NCBI GenBank assembly: GCA_964620045.1
Contig: CAZUJL010000008.1
Coordinates: forward strand, 71,319 to 135,318
Direction of reading: 5' to 3'
Length of the DNA stretch: 64,000 nucleotides
DNA from: VFKU01 sp964620045
Lineage (GTDB): Bacteria; Hydrogenedentota; Hydrogenedentia; Hydrogenedentales; GCA-2746185
Shown here one piece after another: positions 26,486 through 36,300 of this stretch (its first letter is position 1; each line of letters begins with the position of its first letter). The translations under genes and the position numbers were made by a program. Under the pieces are notes generated by a model. It ran no database searches. It was given only the letters and a program-made list of their open reading frames with translations, and was not told the DNA's origin.

Positions 26486-27493
26486 GTGGCTACCAGCATC
26501 GCACAACAATTCGTCGCGGCCGTCCAGGCCAAGCACGAATACATTCCAATTCACATTTCGTCGCTCCGCGTCGATTCGGTGACTGGCTTCGATCTGTACC
26601 TGCAGGTCCGCCCCGACGAACCCGTGGTGCTCTACGCCGAACGCAACACACCCTTTGGCGAAAAAAGCCGCCGGCGCCTGCTCGACAACCGCGTCGAATA
26701 CCTGTTCATCAGCAGCACGCAACAGGCGCCCTATCGCCGGTATCTGGAAAGCCACCTGCCCGCGATCCTGCTCGATCCATCCATTGAGACAGAAGCGAAG
26801 AGTGAAATCCTGTACGCCTCCGCGCACGGACTCATGCACGAGTTGTACGAGAACCCGGAACTGGAGAACAGCCTCGGGCGCAGCCGCGATCTGGTGCGCA
26901 ACACCGTGCAGTTCATGTTCGGCCAGCGCCGCGCGCTGCGACATCTGATCGAGACCGCGTCGTCGGATTACCAGTTGTACACGCACGCGGTAAACGGGTT
27001 TGTGCTTGGCACAGGGCTCGCCCTGCGCGCGGGCATCGGCACGCCCAAAGAGCTCGGCGCCTTCGGCACGGGCGCGCTGCTGCGCGACATTGGAATGTCG
27101 CAAGTCCCGATTTCGATTCGCGAGAACGCATCCAAGCTGACCGTGAGCCAGTTCGATCTGCTCAAGCGGCACACGGAGATCGGCGAGGAGATGGTGGTCG
27201 CGCTCGGCGAGACGAACCGGTTAACGCTCGATCTCGTTCGGCATCATCACGAGAAACTCGACGGTACCGGCTACCCCGATCGCCTTGAGGGTAACGCGAT
27301 CCAGCCGTTGGTGCGCGCGCTGACCATTGCGGATACGTTTGACGCACTCACCACGAGGCGCTTTCACCAGAAGCCCATGTCCACATATGACGCTCTGCGC
27401 ATGATGCGTTCGCGGATGATGAGCGAATTGGACGCGCACCTGCTCGAAATTTTTGTGCGAATGATGGGCAACCCGGACAACCCGAAACCCTGA
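26486..27493 (+). CDS. HD-GYP domain protein with altered HD motif
   Basis: 335 residues. The GTG at 26486 is preceded by GGGGGAACGG. The N-terminal 130 residues, with IPIHISSLRVDSVTGFDLYL and YVLYAERNT-like strands, form an uncharacterised domain. The C-terminal half is HD-GYP: HTEIGEEM, HHHEKLDGTGYP (the GYP motif) and ALTIADTFDALT are intact. The HD dyad itself reads LLRDIGM instead of LLHDIGK: His is Arg at residue 200 while Asp201 remains. HD-GYP proteins hydrolyse cyclic di-GMP; loss of this metal-binding His may abolish or change activity. It lies alone, convergent with deoC. Confidence 0.88.
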   Translation: MATSIAQQFVAAVQAKHEYIPIHISSLRVDSVTGFDLYLQVRPDEPVVLYAERNTPFGEKSRRRLLDNRVEYLFISSTQQAPYRRYLESHLPAILLDPSIETEAKSEILYASAHGLMHELYENPELENSLGRSRDLVRNTVQFMFGQRRALRHLIETASSDYQLYTHAVNGFVLGTGLALRAGIGTPKELGAFGTGALLRDIGMSQVPISIRENASKLTVSQFDLLKRHTEIGEEMVVALGETNRLTLDLVRHHHEKLDGTGYPDRLEGNAIQPLVRALTIADTFDALTTRRFHQKPMSTYDALRMMRSRMMSELDAHLLEIFVRMMGNPDNPKP

Positions 27494-27502
27494 GCGCGCG
27501 CG

Positions 27503-28186
27503 TTACTCCGCGCAGCCGGCGAGAATGTCGACAGCGGAACTTGTGCCCAGGCGTGACGCACCCGCATCGATCATCGCGCGCGCATCGCGGAACGAACGAA
27601 TGCCGCCCGCCGCTTTCACGCCGAGCCGATCGCCGACCGCGTCACGCATGAGGCGCACATCGCCGAGCGTGGCACCCGTGGGTGCAAAGCCAGTGGATGT
27701 TTTTACAAACGCCGCGCCATTCTCCTCGGCCAGACGACAGACGATCAGTTTCTCGTCCTGCGAGAGGTACGCGGTTTCCAGAATCACTTTGACCGGCACT
27801 TCGCCGGCGGCACGTGTGATGGCGCGAATCTCCTTGGCGATATAGTCGTGCGCGCCGGACTTCAGCGCCCCGATGTTGATCACCATGTCGATCTCGCGCG
27901 CGCCGTTTCGAATCGCTTCTTCCGTTTCAGCGACCTTGATGACGGCCGTGTTCGCGCCCAACGGGAATCCGATCGTCGCATTCACGAAGACTTCGCTCTC
28001 CGCGAGGCGCTTGACGCAATACGCCACCCAGACGGAATTCACGGTGACCGCCAGCAACCCCAGCCGGACGGCTTCGTCGCACAGTTCGGCGATGTCCACT
28101 TGCGTGGCATAAGCCTTGACCTGGGTATGGTCGATCATGGCGGCTAAGGAAGCGCGGGTGAGTGTGGGCGGAATGGTTGTTTGCAC
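27503..28186 (-). CDS. deoC: Deoxyribose-phosphate aldolase
   Basis: 227 residues from the GTG at 28186; an in-frame ATG at 28270 would add 28 residues that lack family similarity. The enzyme cleaves 2-deoxyribose 5-phosphate to acetaldehyde and glyceraldehyde 3-phosphate in nucleoside salvage. N-terminal MIDHTQVKAYAT, the GFPLGA loop, EIDMVINIGALKSG, and FVKTSTGFAPTGATLGDV with the Schiff-base lysine are present. VKAAGGIRSF completes the site. It converges with the HD-GYP gene (9 bp between the stops). Confidence 0.93.
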   Translation of the reverse strand: MQTTIPPTLTRASLAAMIDHTQVKAYATQVDIAELCDEAVRLGLLAVTVNSVWVAYCVKRLAESEVFVNATIGFPLGANTAVIKVAETEEAIRNGAREIDMVINIGALKSGAHDYIAKEIRAITRAAGEVPVKVILETAYLSQDEKLIVCRLAEENGAAFVKTSTGFAPTGATLGDVRLMRDAVGDRLGVKAAGGIRSFRDARAMIDAGASRLGTSSAVDILAGCAE

Positions 28187-28317
28187 AGTTCTGGTTTTTC
28201 GACCTTTTGTGACGAAACTATTCCCTGTCAACAGTGCATCCGTCAAGTTTTTTTCGTGAAGGCTCCTCAATTTGAGATCGAGATGCCGATTAAACGGGGA
28301 ATGCAGGCAAAAAAGGA

Positions 28318-28346
28318 TTGACAGAAGCCAAAGCCTGCGCTAGTTT
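28318..28346 (+). promoter_or_regulatory. Candidate sigma-70-type promoter before the metalloprotease-like gene
   Basis: A consensus -35 TTGACA at 28318-28323 is followed after 17 bp by TAGTTT at 28341-28346, a weak -10. It lies about 80 bp before the ATG at 28428, in the 241-bp gap between the divergent deoC and protease-like genes. The -35 is exact, the -10 matches only about half the consensus. Confidence 0.4.
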
Positions 28347-28427
28347 CTGCCTATGTCGTTTTAGTCGCATTTGGAGTGCGGCGCGGCGTCCTCATTATTG
28401 ACCGACCTTGGGAAGGGAGAACGTGAG

Positions 28428-29753
28428 ATGCAACGTGGAACAACGCGACAAAGAGTGGCTGGGGTGGCAGCCGGCGCGCTGCTGGCCTGCGGCACGATGG
28501 CCGCGGCCGACCAGATCACGTACTACGAACCGCACACCGGGTATACCGAGACCTTTGATTCGAGCTCCCCGGGCCGGTTTGCGAATGCGAGCGCCGTAAC
28601 GTCTGTGGTGAAATCCAAGAAACGCGGCGGCGGCATCACGTGGAACGTGACCTACGCCGATGTGACGGGCAATAACAATATCGGGTTCGACGATCCCACG
28701 GAAGGCGCGGATCGCCAGGCTACGTTTGAAGCGGTGTTGGTCTATGTCGATTCCATCTTGAACGAATCCCCGGCGACCGCGATCGATGTTCAGGTGAATG
28801 CCTCGCAGACGGATGCCTCTGGGTTCCTTGCATCCTGCGGCACTTTCTTCAGCAACACGCCGGGTTTCACCAACGGTGCCGCGTTTCAGCACATCACCAC
28901 CGGCGTCGATCCCTTCGGCGGCACGCCGGACATCTCGGCCACCTTCGACTTCGGGTATCCGTGGAACAGCGAACTCGATGCGGTGGGCGGCGGTGAATTC
29001 GACCTTGCGACGGTTACGCTGCACGAAATGACACACGGCCTCGGCTTCCTGTCGCTGTGTTCTGCGAGCGGCACCAGCCAGATTTCGGGCGGCGATCCCG
29101 GCACCTTCGGCACCATGGCGCAGTCCATGGAGACCGATGACGGCGGCCCCATCAATACCGGCACCACGACGCCGTTGTTTGCCACCGGCGGTAATTTCAT
29201 CGGCAATGCCTCCGATCTGATTGGCAACGCGGTGGTGTTCACGGGAGCGGAAACGGTTGCGATCTACGGCGGCCATCCGACCATTTATTCGGAAAGCCCC
29301 TTCGCTTCTGGAACAAGCATGGCGCACTGGGGCGACGATCTGTTCGGCCTTGCGGTGATGCCGGGCTCGGTGTCGAACGGTGTGGAATTCCGCGAATACG
29401 CCGACTTCGAATTCGGCGCACTGCGCGACATTGGGTATGCGAACGCCGTTGAGCCCGGACCGCCGACGCCGCCGGATTCGGACAGCGACTTGCTTGATGA
29501 CAGTGTCGAAACCGACACCGGTACCTACGTGAGCCCGACCGATACCGGCACGGACCCGAACGACGCCGACTCGGACGACGATGGGTATATCGACGGTTTG
29601 GAAGTTGATCTCGGCACGGATCCGAACGATCCCTTTGACTTCCCGATCGGTCTGCCGATGCACATCACGATGTGGCTGACGGCCGCCCTGGGCGCCGCTG
29701 GCGCGACGCTGTTCGTGGTGCGCAAGCGGAAACTCGCGCGCGTGCAGCAGTAA
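28428..29753 (+). CDS. Exported metalloprotease-like protein with Ca-binding repeats and C-terminal sorting tail
   Basis: 441 residues from ATG 28428 (AGGGAGA upstream). A signal peptide ends near TMAAA. The zinc motif HEMTHGLGF is at residues 199-207 (His199, Glu200, His203), of the HExxHGLGF type seen in PA-domain-like secreted peptidases; a classical metzincin third histidine is absent. Residues 350-405 carry aspartate-rich thrombospondin-type-3-like repeats (DSDSDLLDDSVETDTG, DPNDADSDDDGYIDGLEVD). The last 35 residues comprise GLPM, a transmembrane helix (MWLTAALGAAGATLFVV) and the basic RKRKLARVQQ. That three-part arrangement looks like a cell-surface sorting tail; I do not recognise the class. 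Proteolytic activity is inferred from the motif only. Confidence 0.75.
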   Translation: MQRGTTRQRVAGVAAGALLACGTMAAADQITYYEPHTGYTETFDSSSPGRFANASAVTSVVKSKKRGGGITWNVTYADVTGNNNIGFDDPTEGADRQATFEAVLVYVDSILNESPATAIDVQVNASQTDASGFLASCGTFFSNTPGFTNGAAFQHITTGVDPFGGTPDISATFDFGYPWNSELDAVGGGEFDLATVTLHEMTHGLGFLSLCSASGTSQISGGDPGTFGTMAQSMETDDGGPINTGTTTPLFATGGNFIGNASDLIGNAVVFTGAETVAIYGGHPTIYSESPFASGTSMAHWGDDLFGLAVMPGSVSNGVEFREYADFEFGALRDIGYANAVEPGPPTPPDSDSDLLDDSVETDTGTYVSPTDTGTDPNDADSDDDGYIDGLEVDLGTDPNDPFDFPIGLPMHITMWLTAALGAAGATLFVVRKRKLARVQQ

Positions 29754-29780
29754 CTCAAAAACGTTCCTGATAAACTATAC

Positions 29781-29810
29781 GGGCGGGGCCCCTCAGCAGG
29801 GGCTCCGCCC
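29781..29810 (+). terminator. GC-rich stem-loop after the metalloprotease-like gene
   Basis: GGGCGGgGCCCCT at the left pairs with AGGGGCtCCGCCC at the right around a CAGC loop, with one G-T mismatch position. It starts 27 bp after the stop codon and ends 29 bp before the apbE start. The following GATGTGTTTGT is moderately T-rich. It is a likely terminator or transcript-stabilising hairpin. Confidence 0.6.
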
Positions 29811-29839
29811 GATGTGTTTGTATCCCGCAAAGGTGCGTT

Positions 29840-30859
29840 GTGCGACAAATTACAGTGGTCATGATCGCGTGGTGGGTGGCGCTGTGCGCGTGGGCTGAAC
29901 CGTCCGCGCCGCTGGTCCGCACGCACCCGGCCATGGCCACCACCTTTGAGATCAGGGTCTATCCGCGCGAGGGTGAAGACCCCGCACGCCTGATCGGCCT
30001 CATCGACGAAATTTTCGCCGACATCGACGCGCTGGAGGCCGTGATCAGCGAGTGGAAGCCCGACAGCCAGACAAGCTACGTGAACAACCATGCCGCCGAG
30101 GGGCCGGTGAAGGTCCCGGTGGATCTGATGGAGCTGCTCGTCGTCTCGCGCACGTGCTACGAGCGTACCGGCGGAGTTTTCGACGTGACCGTCGGGCCGC
30201 TGTCGCAACTCTATGGTTTCTACAAAAAGCAGGGGCACCAACCCACGCCGGAAGAACTCCACGAAGCCCTAGGCCGCGTCGGTATGGATAAAGTGACGCT
30301 CGATCCGCAGGCGCACACGGTGCAGTTCCAAAAGGCCGGAATGCGCTTCGATTTCGGTGGAATCGGCAAAGGATTCGCCATTGACCGCGCAGCCGCAAAA
30401 CTCCGTGCGCGGGGTGTGAAAAATGCACTGCTAAGTGCTGGAACCAGCAGCATTTACGCGCTGGGCACCCCGCCCGACGAACCCGGTTGGAAAGTCCATA
30501 TTCGGCACCCCTATAATGAGGGGGAGAAATTGGTTACCGTGACGCTCCGGGATGAGTCGATGTCGACCTCCGGATGCTACGGCAACCTGCCTGTCGTCGA
30601 TGGCGTGCGGATCTGCAACCTGTTCGACCCGCGGACTGGGCAGGCGCAACACGGAATCGTCAGCGCATCGGCCATTGCCCCAACGGCGACGGAAACCGAA
30701 GCGCTGGGTAAGGCATTCTTGATACTGGGCGTGGAGGGCGCGCGCGCGTTTTGCGCGCGCAACCCCGGGGTGCGCGGAATTCTCGTGCCCGAATCGCCCG
30801 GACCGGCAATGCAAGTAGAGCTAATTGGGCCGCAGGATGACCCGCGAGCCGAGGAGTAG
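29840..30859 (+). CDS. apbE: FAD:protein FMN transferase
   Basis: 339 residues, GTG start at 29840. A signal peptide (VVMIAWWVALCAWA) directs it across the inner membrane. ApbE attaches FMN covalently to threonine or serine of exported flavoproteins such as Nqr/Rnf subunits. Family motifs are TTFEIRVY, EWKPDSQTSYVN, GGVFDVTVGPL, the magnesium/FAD-binding DFGGIGKGFAIDRA, and SMSTSGCYG. No Nqr/Rnf or FMN-bind protein gene is in the window, so the target is unknown. It stops 3 bp before the Gfo/Idh/MocA gene, whose GAGGAG ribosome site lies in the apbE terminus, so these two are co-transcribed. Confidence 0.93.
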   Translation: MRQITVVMIAWWVALCAWAEPSAPLVRTHPAMATTFEIRVYPREGEDPARLIGLIDEIFADIDALEAVISEWKPDSQTSYVNNHAAEGPVKVPVDLMELLVVSRTCYERTGGVFDVTVGPLSQLYGFYKKQGHQPTPEELHEALGRVGMDKVTLDPQAHTVQFQKAGMRFDFGGIGKGFAIDRAAAKLRARGVKNALLSAGTSSIYALGTPPDEPGWKVHIRHPYNEGEKLVTVTLRDESMSTSGCYGNLPVVDGVRICNLFDPRTGQAQHGIVSASAIAPTATETEALGKAFLILGVEGARAFCARNPGVRGILVPESPGPAMQVELIGPQDDPRAEE

Positions 30860-30862
30860 ATC

Positions 30863-32359
30863 ATGAACCGTAGGCAATTTCTGAAAACGGCAGGCATCGG
30901 CGCGGGCGTGGCGCTGGCGGCGAACAAGGTGCGTTCCGTGCACGCGGCCACCGATAAGATCCGCGTGGGCTGCATCGGCACCGGCGGCCAGGGCGGATTC
31001 CACCTGCGCACGGGTCTCGCGGGTGCTAAGAACATCGACGTCGTCGCCGTGTGCGACGTGTACGGCCTGCACCAGGAAGCCGGCTGGAAGTTGGCCGGTG
31101 GCGAAACGCGCACCGTCAATAAATATTTCGATTACCGCGAGATGCTCGACAAGGAGCAACTCGACGCGGTGGTCATCGCGACGCCGCTGGCGACGCACTA
31201 TCAGATCACGATGGACTCGCTCGATGCGGGCAAGTATGTGTTCTGCCAGAAGACGCTGACCTACACCATCGACGACTCGCGCAAGATCGTGGAGAAGTGC
31301 CACGAGACCGGCAAGTTCTGTCAGGTCGGTCACCAGCGCCGCTACAACCCGAAGTACAACAAAGCCATGTGGCTCCAGCGCGAGAAGGGCCTCATGGGCC
31401 GCATCAACCACGTGACCATGCAGTGGCACCGCAACAACCCGTGGCGCCGCTTCGTGGATACCAGCCAAATTCTTTCGCCGGAAGAACAGAAGTACATCAC
31501 CGACATCGAGAAGCACCTGAACTGGCGCCTGTACACGGCGACGTCGGGCGGCATCATGACCGAACTGACGACGCACCAGGTGGACGTGGCCAACTGGTTC
31601 ATGGGCACGCCGCCGTCCCGCGTGTACGGCTCGGGAGGCCTCGACTACTGGCGCGACGGCCGCGAGATCGAAGACAACATCGCGCTCGTGTACGAGTACG
31701 ACATTAAGCCGGACAATCCAATGTTCGGCATGATCGTGCCGCGTCATCCGTTCATGAACAAGCGCCAGATGAACCAGGCGTACACCGTGCGCGCGACGTT
31801 CACCAGCACGACGGCGACCGGAAAGCGCGGCGCGTCGGAGCTGTACCAGGGCGATAAGGCGGCCGTGGAGTTGACCGAAGAAGACGGTTGCTTCATCTTC
31901 GGCGAGCCGGCCTACAACGCCGACATTGATCAGATGGCAAAGTTTACCGCGCAGACGGCGGGCGAAGCAGCCGCGGCCGTCACCGCGGGCAAGTCGCGCG
32001 AGCTGCCGGTCGATGCCTTCAAGAACGGCTACCCGATCGAGTTGTTCAACGACAAGCCGACGGACGTGATTCAGTTCGAGAATTTCGGCAAGGACGTCAT
32101 GAACAACACCCCGCCGAAGGCGAACCAGATGGTCGGTCTGATGACGGCGATCGCGGGCCTCGCGGCGATGGAATCGGTGCGCGGCGGTGGCAAGGTCGTC
32201 GACATCGATCCGAAGTGGTATGCCTTCGACTTCGAAACGCCGGATCCATACCGCTACGAGAACTGGGAAGGTCCGGATACGCCGGGCGCCGCGGCCCCGA
32301 AGAAACCGGAGCCGCAGCAGCAATCGGCTGCGCCCGCGCCGACCGAGTCGGGCGTTTAA
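30863..32359 (+). CDS. Tat-exported Gfo/Idh/MocA family oxidoreductase
   Basis: 498 residues. The N-terminus MNRRQFLKTAGIGAGVALAA is a clear twin-arginine signal. The Rossmann domain starts IRVGCIGTGGQGG, and the catalytic-lysine region reads GKYVFCQKTLTYT, where the usual E-K-P of the family is Q-K-T. The second domain has VGHQRRYNP and GGIMTELTTHQVDVANWFMG with the conserved histidine. Such exported members are abundant in planctomycete-like bacteria and act on sugars or related polyols, often with tightly bound NAD(P). The C-terminal 25 residues are Pro/Glu/Gln-rich. It is coupled to apbE upstream; the YceI gene follows after 66 bp. Confidence 0.88.
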   Translation: MNRRQFLKTAGIGAGVALAANKVRSVHAATDKIRVGCIGTGGQGGFHLRTGLAGAKNIDVVAVCDVYGLHQEAGWKLAGGETRTVNKYFDYREMLDKEQLDAVVIATPLATHYQITMDSLDAGKYVFCQKTLTYTIDDSRKIVEKCHETGKFCQVGHQRRYNPKYNKAMWLQREKGLMGRINHVTMQWHRNNPWRRFVDTSQILSPEEQKYITDIEKHLNWRLYTATSGGIMTELTTHQVDVANWFMGTPPSRVYGSGGLDYWRDGREIEDNIALVYEYDIKPDNPMFGMIVPRHPFMNKRQMNQAYTVRATFTSTTATGKRGASELYQGDKAAVELTEEDGCFIFGEPAYNADIDQMAKFTAQTAGEAAAAVTAGKSRELPVDAFKNGYPIELFNDKPTDVIQFENFGKDVMNNTPPKANQMVGLMTAIAGLAAMESVRGGGKVVDIDPKWYAFDFETPDPYRYENWEGPDTPGAAAPKKPEPQQQSAAPAPTESGV

Positions 32360-32425
32360 TCAATTCTTTGCATACGTGAAGTTTCTCGCGAAGCACGGGC
32401 TTCGCGTACCTAGAGGGAGTGTCTT

Positions 32426-33118
32426 GTGAATACGATTCGTTTGGGGCGCATTGCGCCGGTGATGTTGGTGGCGTTGGTGATGGTGGCGGGGGGCTGCAAG
32501 GACCCGACTTCGGGGAAGACGGCGGCCAAGGTGAGCGAGGCCATCGATCCCGCTCCGGCTCCGGCCGCGCCTGCACCGGCCGAAGGCGAACCCGCGGCCA
32601 CGGCGCCTGCCTCCGGCGCGAAGACCTACAAATTCGGCAGCGACGGCAGCACGCTTGGCTTTGAAGGCTCGAAAGTCACCGGCACACATGTCGGCGGGTT
32701 CACCAAGTTCGACGGCACGGCGAGCGTGACCGGCGGCGATCCGATGACGACGCAGATCAGCATTACGATCGACATGAAGTCGACGAAGTCCGACGATCCG
32801 GATCTCACGAAGAAACTGATCAGCGCCGATTTCTTCGATGCGGAGAAATTTCCGACCGCGACGTTCACGTCGACCTCGATTGCGGCCTCGCCGGCCGGCG
32901 GCATCTTTGATGTGACCGGCAACCTGGCGCTGCATGGCGTGACGAAGGGGATTACGTTCCCGGCGGAAATCAAGGTTGACGGCGACACGCTGACGGCGAC
33001 AGCGGAATTCTCGATCGATCGCAACGACTGGGGTATCAGCTATCCCGGCGCGGCGGACGACCTGATCCGCCCGAACGTGCTGCTCTATTTCGAAGTAAAC
33101 GGTTCGGCTGCGCAGTAA
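32426..33118 (+). CDS. YceI-family lipoprotein
   Basis: 230 residues, GTG start at 32426 after AGAGGGAG. A lipoprotein signal ends VAGGCK. An Ala/Pro/Glu-rich spacer of about 35 residues leads to the YceI domain: FGSDGSTLGFEGSKVTGTHV, FTKFDGTASV, LISADFFDAEKFPTATFTST and LALHGVTKGITFPA. YceI proteins are lipocalin-like beta-barrels that bind isoprenoid or amphiphilic ligands in the periplasm. Location downstream of the Gfo/Idh/MocA gene is weak evidence for a common operon. Confidence 0.9.
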   Translation: MNTIRLGRIAPVMLVALVMVAGGCKDPTSGKTAAKVSEAIDPAPAPAAPAPAEGEPAATAPASGAKTYKFGSDGSTLGFEGSKVTGTHVGGFTKFDGTASVTGGDPMTTQISITIDMKSTKSDDPDLTKKLISADFFDAEKFPTATFTSTSIAASPAGGIFDVTGNLALHGVTKGITFPAEIKVDGDTLTATAEFSIDRNDWGISYPGAADDLIRPNVLLYFEVNGSAAQ

Positions 33119-33173
33119 ATCCGCGCGCCCAATTGATTGCCAGTGCGCATGTTTGTTAGCGTAGTGCGCTTCC

Positions 33174-33250
33174 GGGCGGTTAGCTCAGCTGGTTAGAGTG
33201 CCTGCTTGACATGCAGGAGGTCACAGGTTCGAGCCCTGTACCGCCCACCA
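33174..33250 (+). tRNA. tRNA-Val (anticodon GAC)
   Basis: A 77-nt tRNA with encoded CCA. Acceptor arm GGGCGGT (33174-33180) pairs with ACCGCCC (33240-33246), followed by discriminator A and CCA. D arm GCTC...GAGT-type, anticodon stem CCTGC/GCAGG enclosing TTGACAT, so the anticodon GAC is at 33208-33210. The T arm holds GGTTCGAGCC. It decodes GUC and GUU valine codons. It lies between the YceI gene and the cytochrome gene, 60 bp upstream of the latter's start. Confidence 0.97.
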
Positions 33251-33310
33251 GTTTTTCCCTCCATCACCCCGCCCTTCGCTATAATTGCCCGGACCACGGA
33301 GTTCGCGGCA

Positions 33311-36300
33311 GTGCTGAAATTCTCCCTCAAGATTGGCCTCGTTCTGACGGGCCTTGTGCTTTCGACCGGCGCAAACGCCGTCGATTTCAATCGCGACGTG
33401 CGGCCCATCCTCGCGGACCATTGCTTCAAATGCCACGGGCCGGACAAGCAGCGATCGGGCCTGCGTTTCGACGACCCCGCCGTGCCGCTGGAGAAGAAAG
33501 CCATCGTGCCGGGCGATCTCGCCGCGAGCATCATGATCCAGCGCACGACCTCGGACGATCCCGAATTCCAGATGCCGCCGCCGGACGCGAACCTGCCGCT
33601 GAAGCCGGCCGAAATCGAAATCCTGAAACAGTGGGTCGCCGAGGGTGGCAAGTTCGCGCGGCACTGGGCCTTTGAACCTGTGCCGCCGCGCGAAGAGCCG
33701 AAGGTGGACGATTCCGCCGGCTGGGCGCGCAACGCGATCGACGCCTTCGTGCTGCAGGGTCTGCAGACCGCGAACCTCACGCCCAGCCCAGAGGCGTCGC
33801 GCGAACACCTGCTCCGTCGCATTTCGCTGGACATCACTGGCCTGCCGCCCACCCCGAAAGAGATCAACGCGTTCTTGCGCGATCGCTCAAAAGATGCCTT
33901 TGAGACTAAGATCGATCGGCTGCTCGCGTCGCCCGCGTACGGCGAAAACATGGCGGTGGAGTGGCTCGACCTCGCGCGGTATGCGGACACCTTCGGATAT
34001 CAGGACGACAAGCCGAACAACGTGTGGCCGTGGCGCGACTGGGTCGTGCGCGCGTACAACGAAAACCTCCCGTACTCGGAGTTCGTAAAGTGGCAGATGG
34101 CGGGTGACCTGTTGCCCGCGCCGACGCAAGACCAACTGATCGCCACCGCGTTCAATCGCCTGCACCGGCAGACGAACGAGGGCGGCAGCATCAACGAAGA
34201 GTTCCTCGTGGAGTACGCCGCCGACCGCGTGCAGACGTTTGGCACGACGGTGCTTGGCCTCACGCTCGACTGCGCGCGCTGCCACGATCACAAGTATGAT
34301 CCCGTCACGCAGCGCGACTATTACTCGTTCTTCGCCTTCTTCAACAACATCGACGAGTCGGGCATGTACTCGTTTTTCACCGACGCAACCCCGACGCCGG
34401 GAGCCTATATTTACGCCGACGGCCAGCGCGCGGAGCATGAACGCCTGCAGCAAGCCGTGCGCGACGCCGAAATGAAGCTGTCCGAAGCGCACGCGGCTGC
34501 AGTTGCTCGGGTGCAGCAGGAAAAACCGGCGCTGGGCGACGTGACGCTGCCCGATCCCGTGGTACGCCTTAGTTTTGAATCCGCCACGGACGGAAAAATC
34601 CTGAACGACGTGACCAAGGTGCCCGTAAATGCCGGAGACGTCAAGCTAATTTCTGAAAAGATGGGTATGGCTGCGCATTTTTCTGGAGAGAATTCCATCT
34701 CCGTTTCAGAGGCTGCCGAGTTCGAACGTACCGATCCGTTTTCCATTTCGCTGTGGCTCAAGCCCGGTGCGGGCGGCATGGAAAAGATGGTCGTGTTGCA
34801 TCGATCCGCGGCCTCGATGGACGCCGCCAGCCGCGGCTATGAACTGCTACTGGATCAAGGTCATGTCGTATTCAGCCTCATCCACTTCTGGCCCGGCAAC
34901 GCGATTCGCGTGCGCACGGAACAGACGGTGCCGACGGGGGAGTGGACGCAAGTCGCGGTGACCTACGACGGCTCGAGTCGCGCCGCCGGCGCGACCGTGT
35001 ATATCAACGGCGTAGCGGCGCCCGTGGAAGTGGTTCGCGATGGGCTGTCGCAGACGATTCGGTACGAACGCGGGGCCTACTCGCTGACGCTCGGCGCACG
35101 CTTCCGCGATCCGGGATTTAAAGACGGCACGCTTGACGATCTGCGTGTCTACACCGAATGCCTATCGGCGGCCGAGATCGCGCAGGTCGCGCGTGACGCC
35201 GAGCCGGCGCTGAATCTTACGCCCGATGCGACGGAATATTTTGTACGTCGCGGAGACGATTACCGTCAGGCCCTCGCGGCTGCACACGACGCGCGCGCGG
35301 CCGAGGCAAAATTCGCCGACGCCCTGCAGGAAATCATGGTGATGAAGGACATGGCCAAGGCTCCCGCGGCCCATGTACTCGTGCGCGGGGCTTACGATGC
35401 GCCCCGCGACGAAGTCACGCCGACCACGCCGGCCAGCTTGCTCGCGTTTCCGGATGAATACCCGCGCAACCGGCTGGGTCTCGCCGAGTGGGCGCTTCGC
35501 CGCGACAATCCTCTGACCGCGCGTGTGGAAGTGAACCGCGTGTGGAAGCATTTCTTCGGGCGCGGACTTGTGACGACGCTGGAGGACTTCGGTCTGCAAG
35601 GCCGTCCGCCCTCAAACCAACCGCTGCTGGATTACCTTGCGGCGTGGTTCATGGACAACGGCTGGGATGTGAAAGCGCTGTGCAAGCTGATCGTCACCTC
35701 CGCCACGTACCGGCAGGATTCGACACCCGAGCCTGGTCGCGTAGCCGGCGATCCCGAGAATGTACTGCTCGCGCGTGGTCCACGCGGCCGCCTCAGTGCC
35801 GAGGAAGTGCGCGACGCCTCGTTGGCCGCGAGCGGCTTACTGGTGAAGACCGTCGGCGGGCCGGGCGTGAAGCCGTACCAGCCGGGTGACCTCTGGGCCG
35901 ACGCGAGCAACGTGACCTTCGAGCAAGACCACGGCGACGCGCTGTACCGCCGGAGTTTGTACACCTACATCAAGCGCACCGTGCCGCCGCCGATGATGAC
36001 GACCTTCGACCTCGCGAACCGCGAGACCTGCATCGCGCGCCGTGAAGCCACCGCCACACCGCTACAGGCGCTGGTGCTGCTGAACGACATTCAGTATGTC
36101 GAAGCCGCCCGCGTACTCGCCGAGGATGTCCTGGTTGAGCACCGGCGCAAGTCAGAAAAGGCGATCGAGGATGCCTTCCTGCGGCTCATCAGTCGTGAGC
36201 CGTCCAATGCAGAGCGTGCCGTACTCATGGCGACGCTGGAAGAACAGCGCGCGCTGTTTGCGAACGCACCCGAAGGTGCGGCCGCCTACGTGAAAGCGGG

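Noticed and set aside
33206..33310. A 5' extension of the cytochrome gene that starts inside tRNA-Val
   Set aside because: It overlaps a complete tRNA and gives no signal peptide; the GTG at 33311 does.
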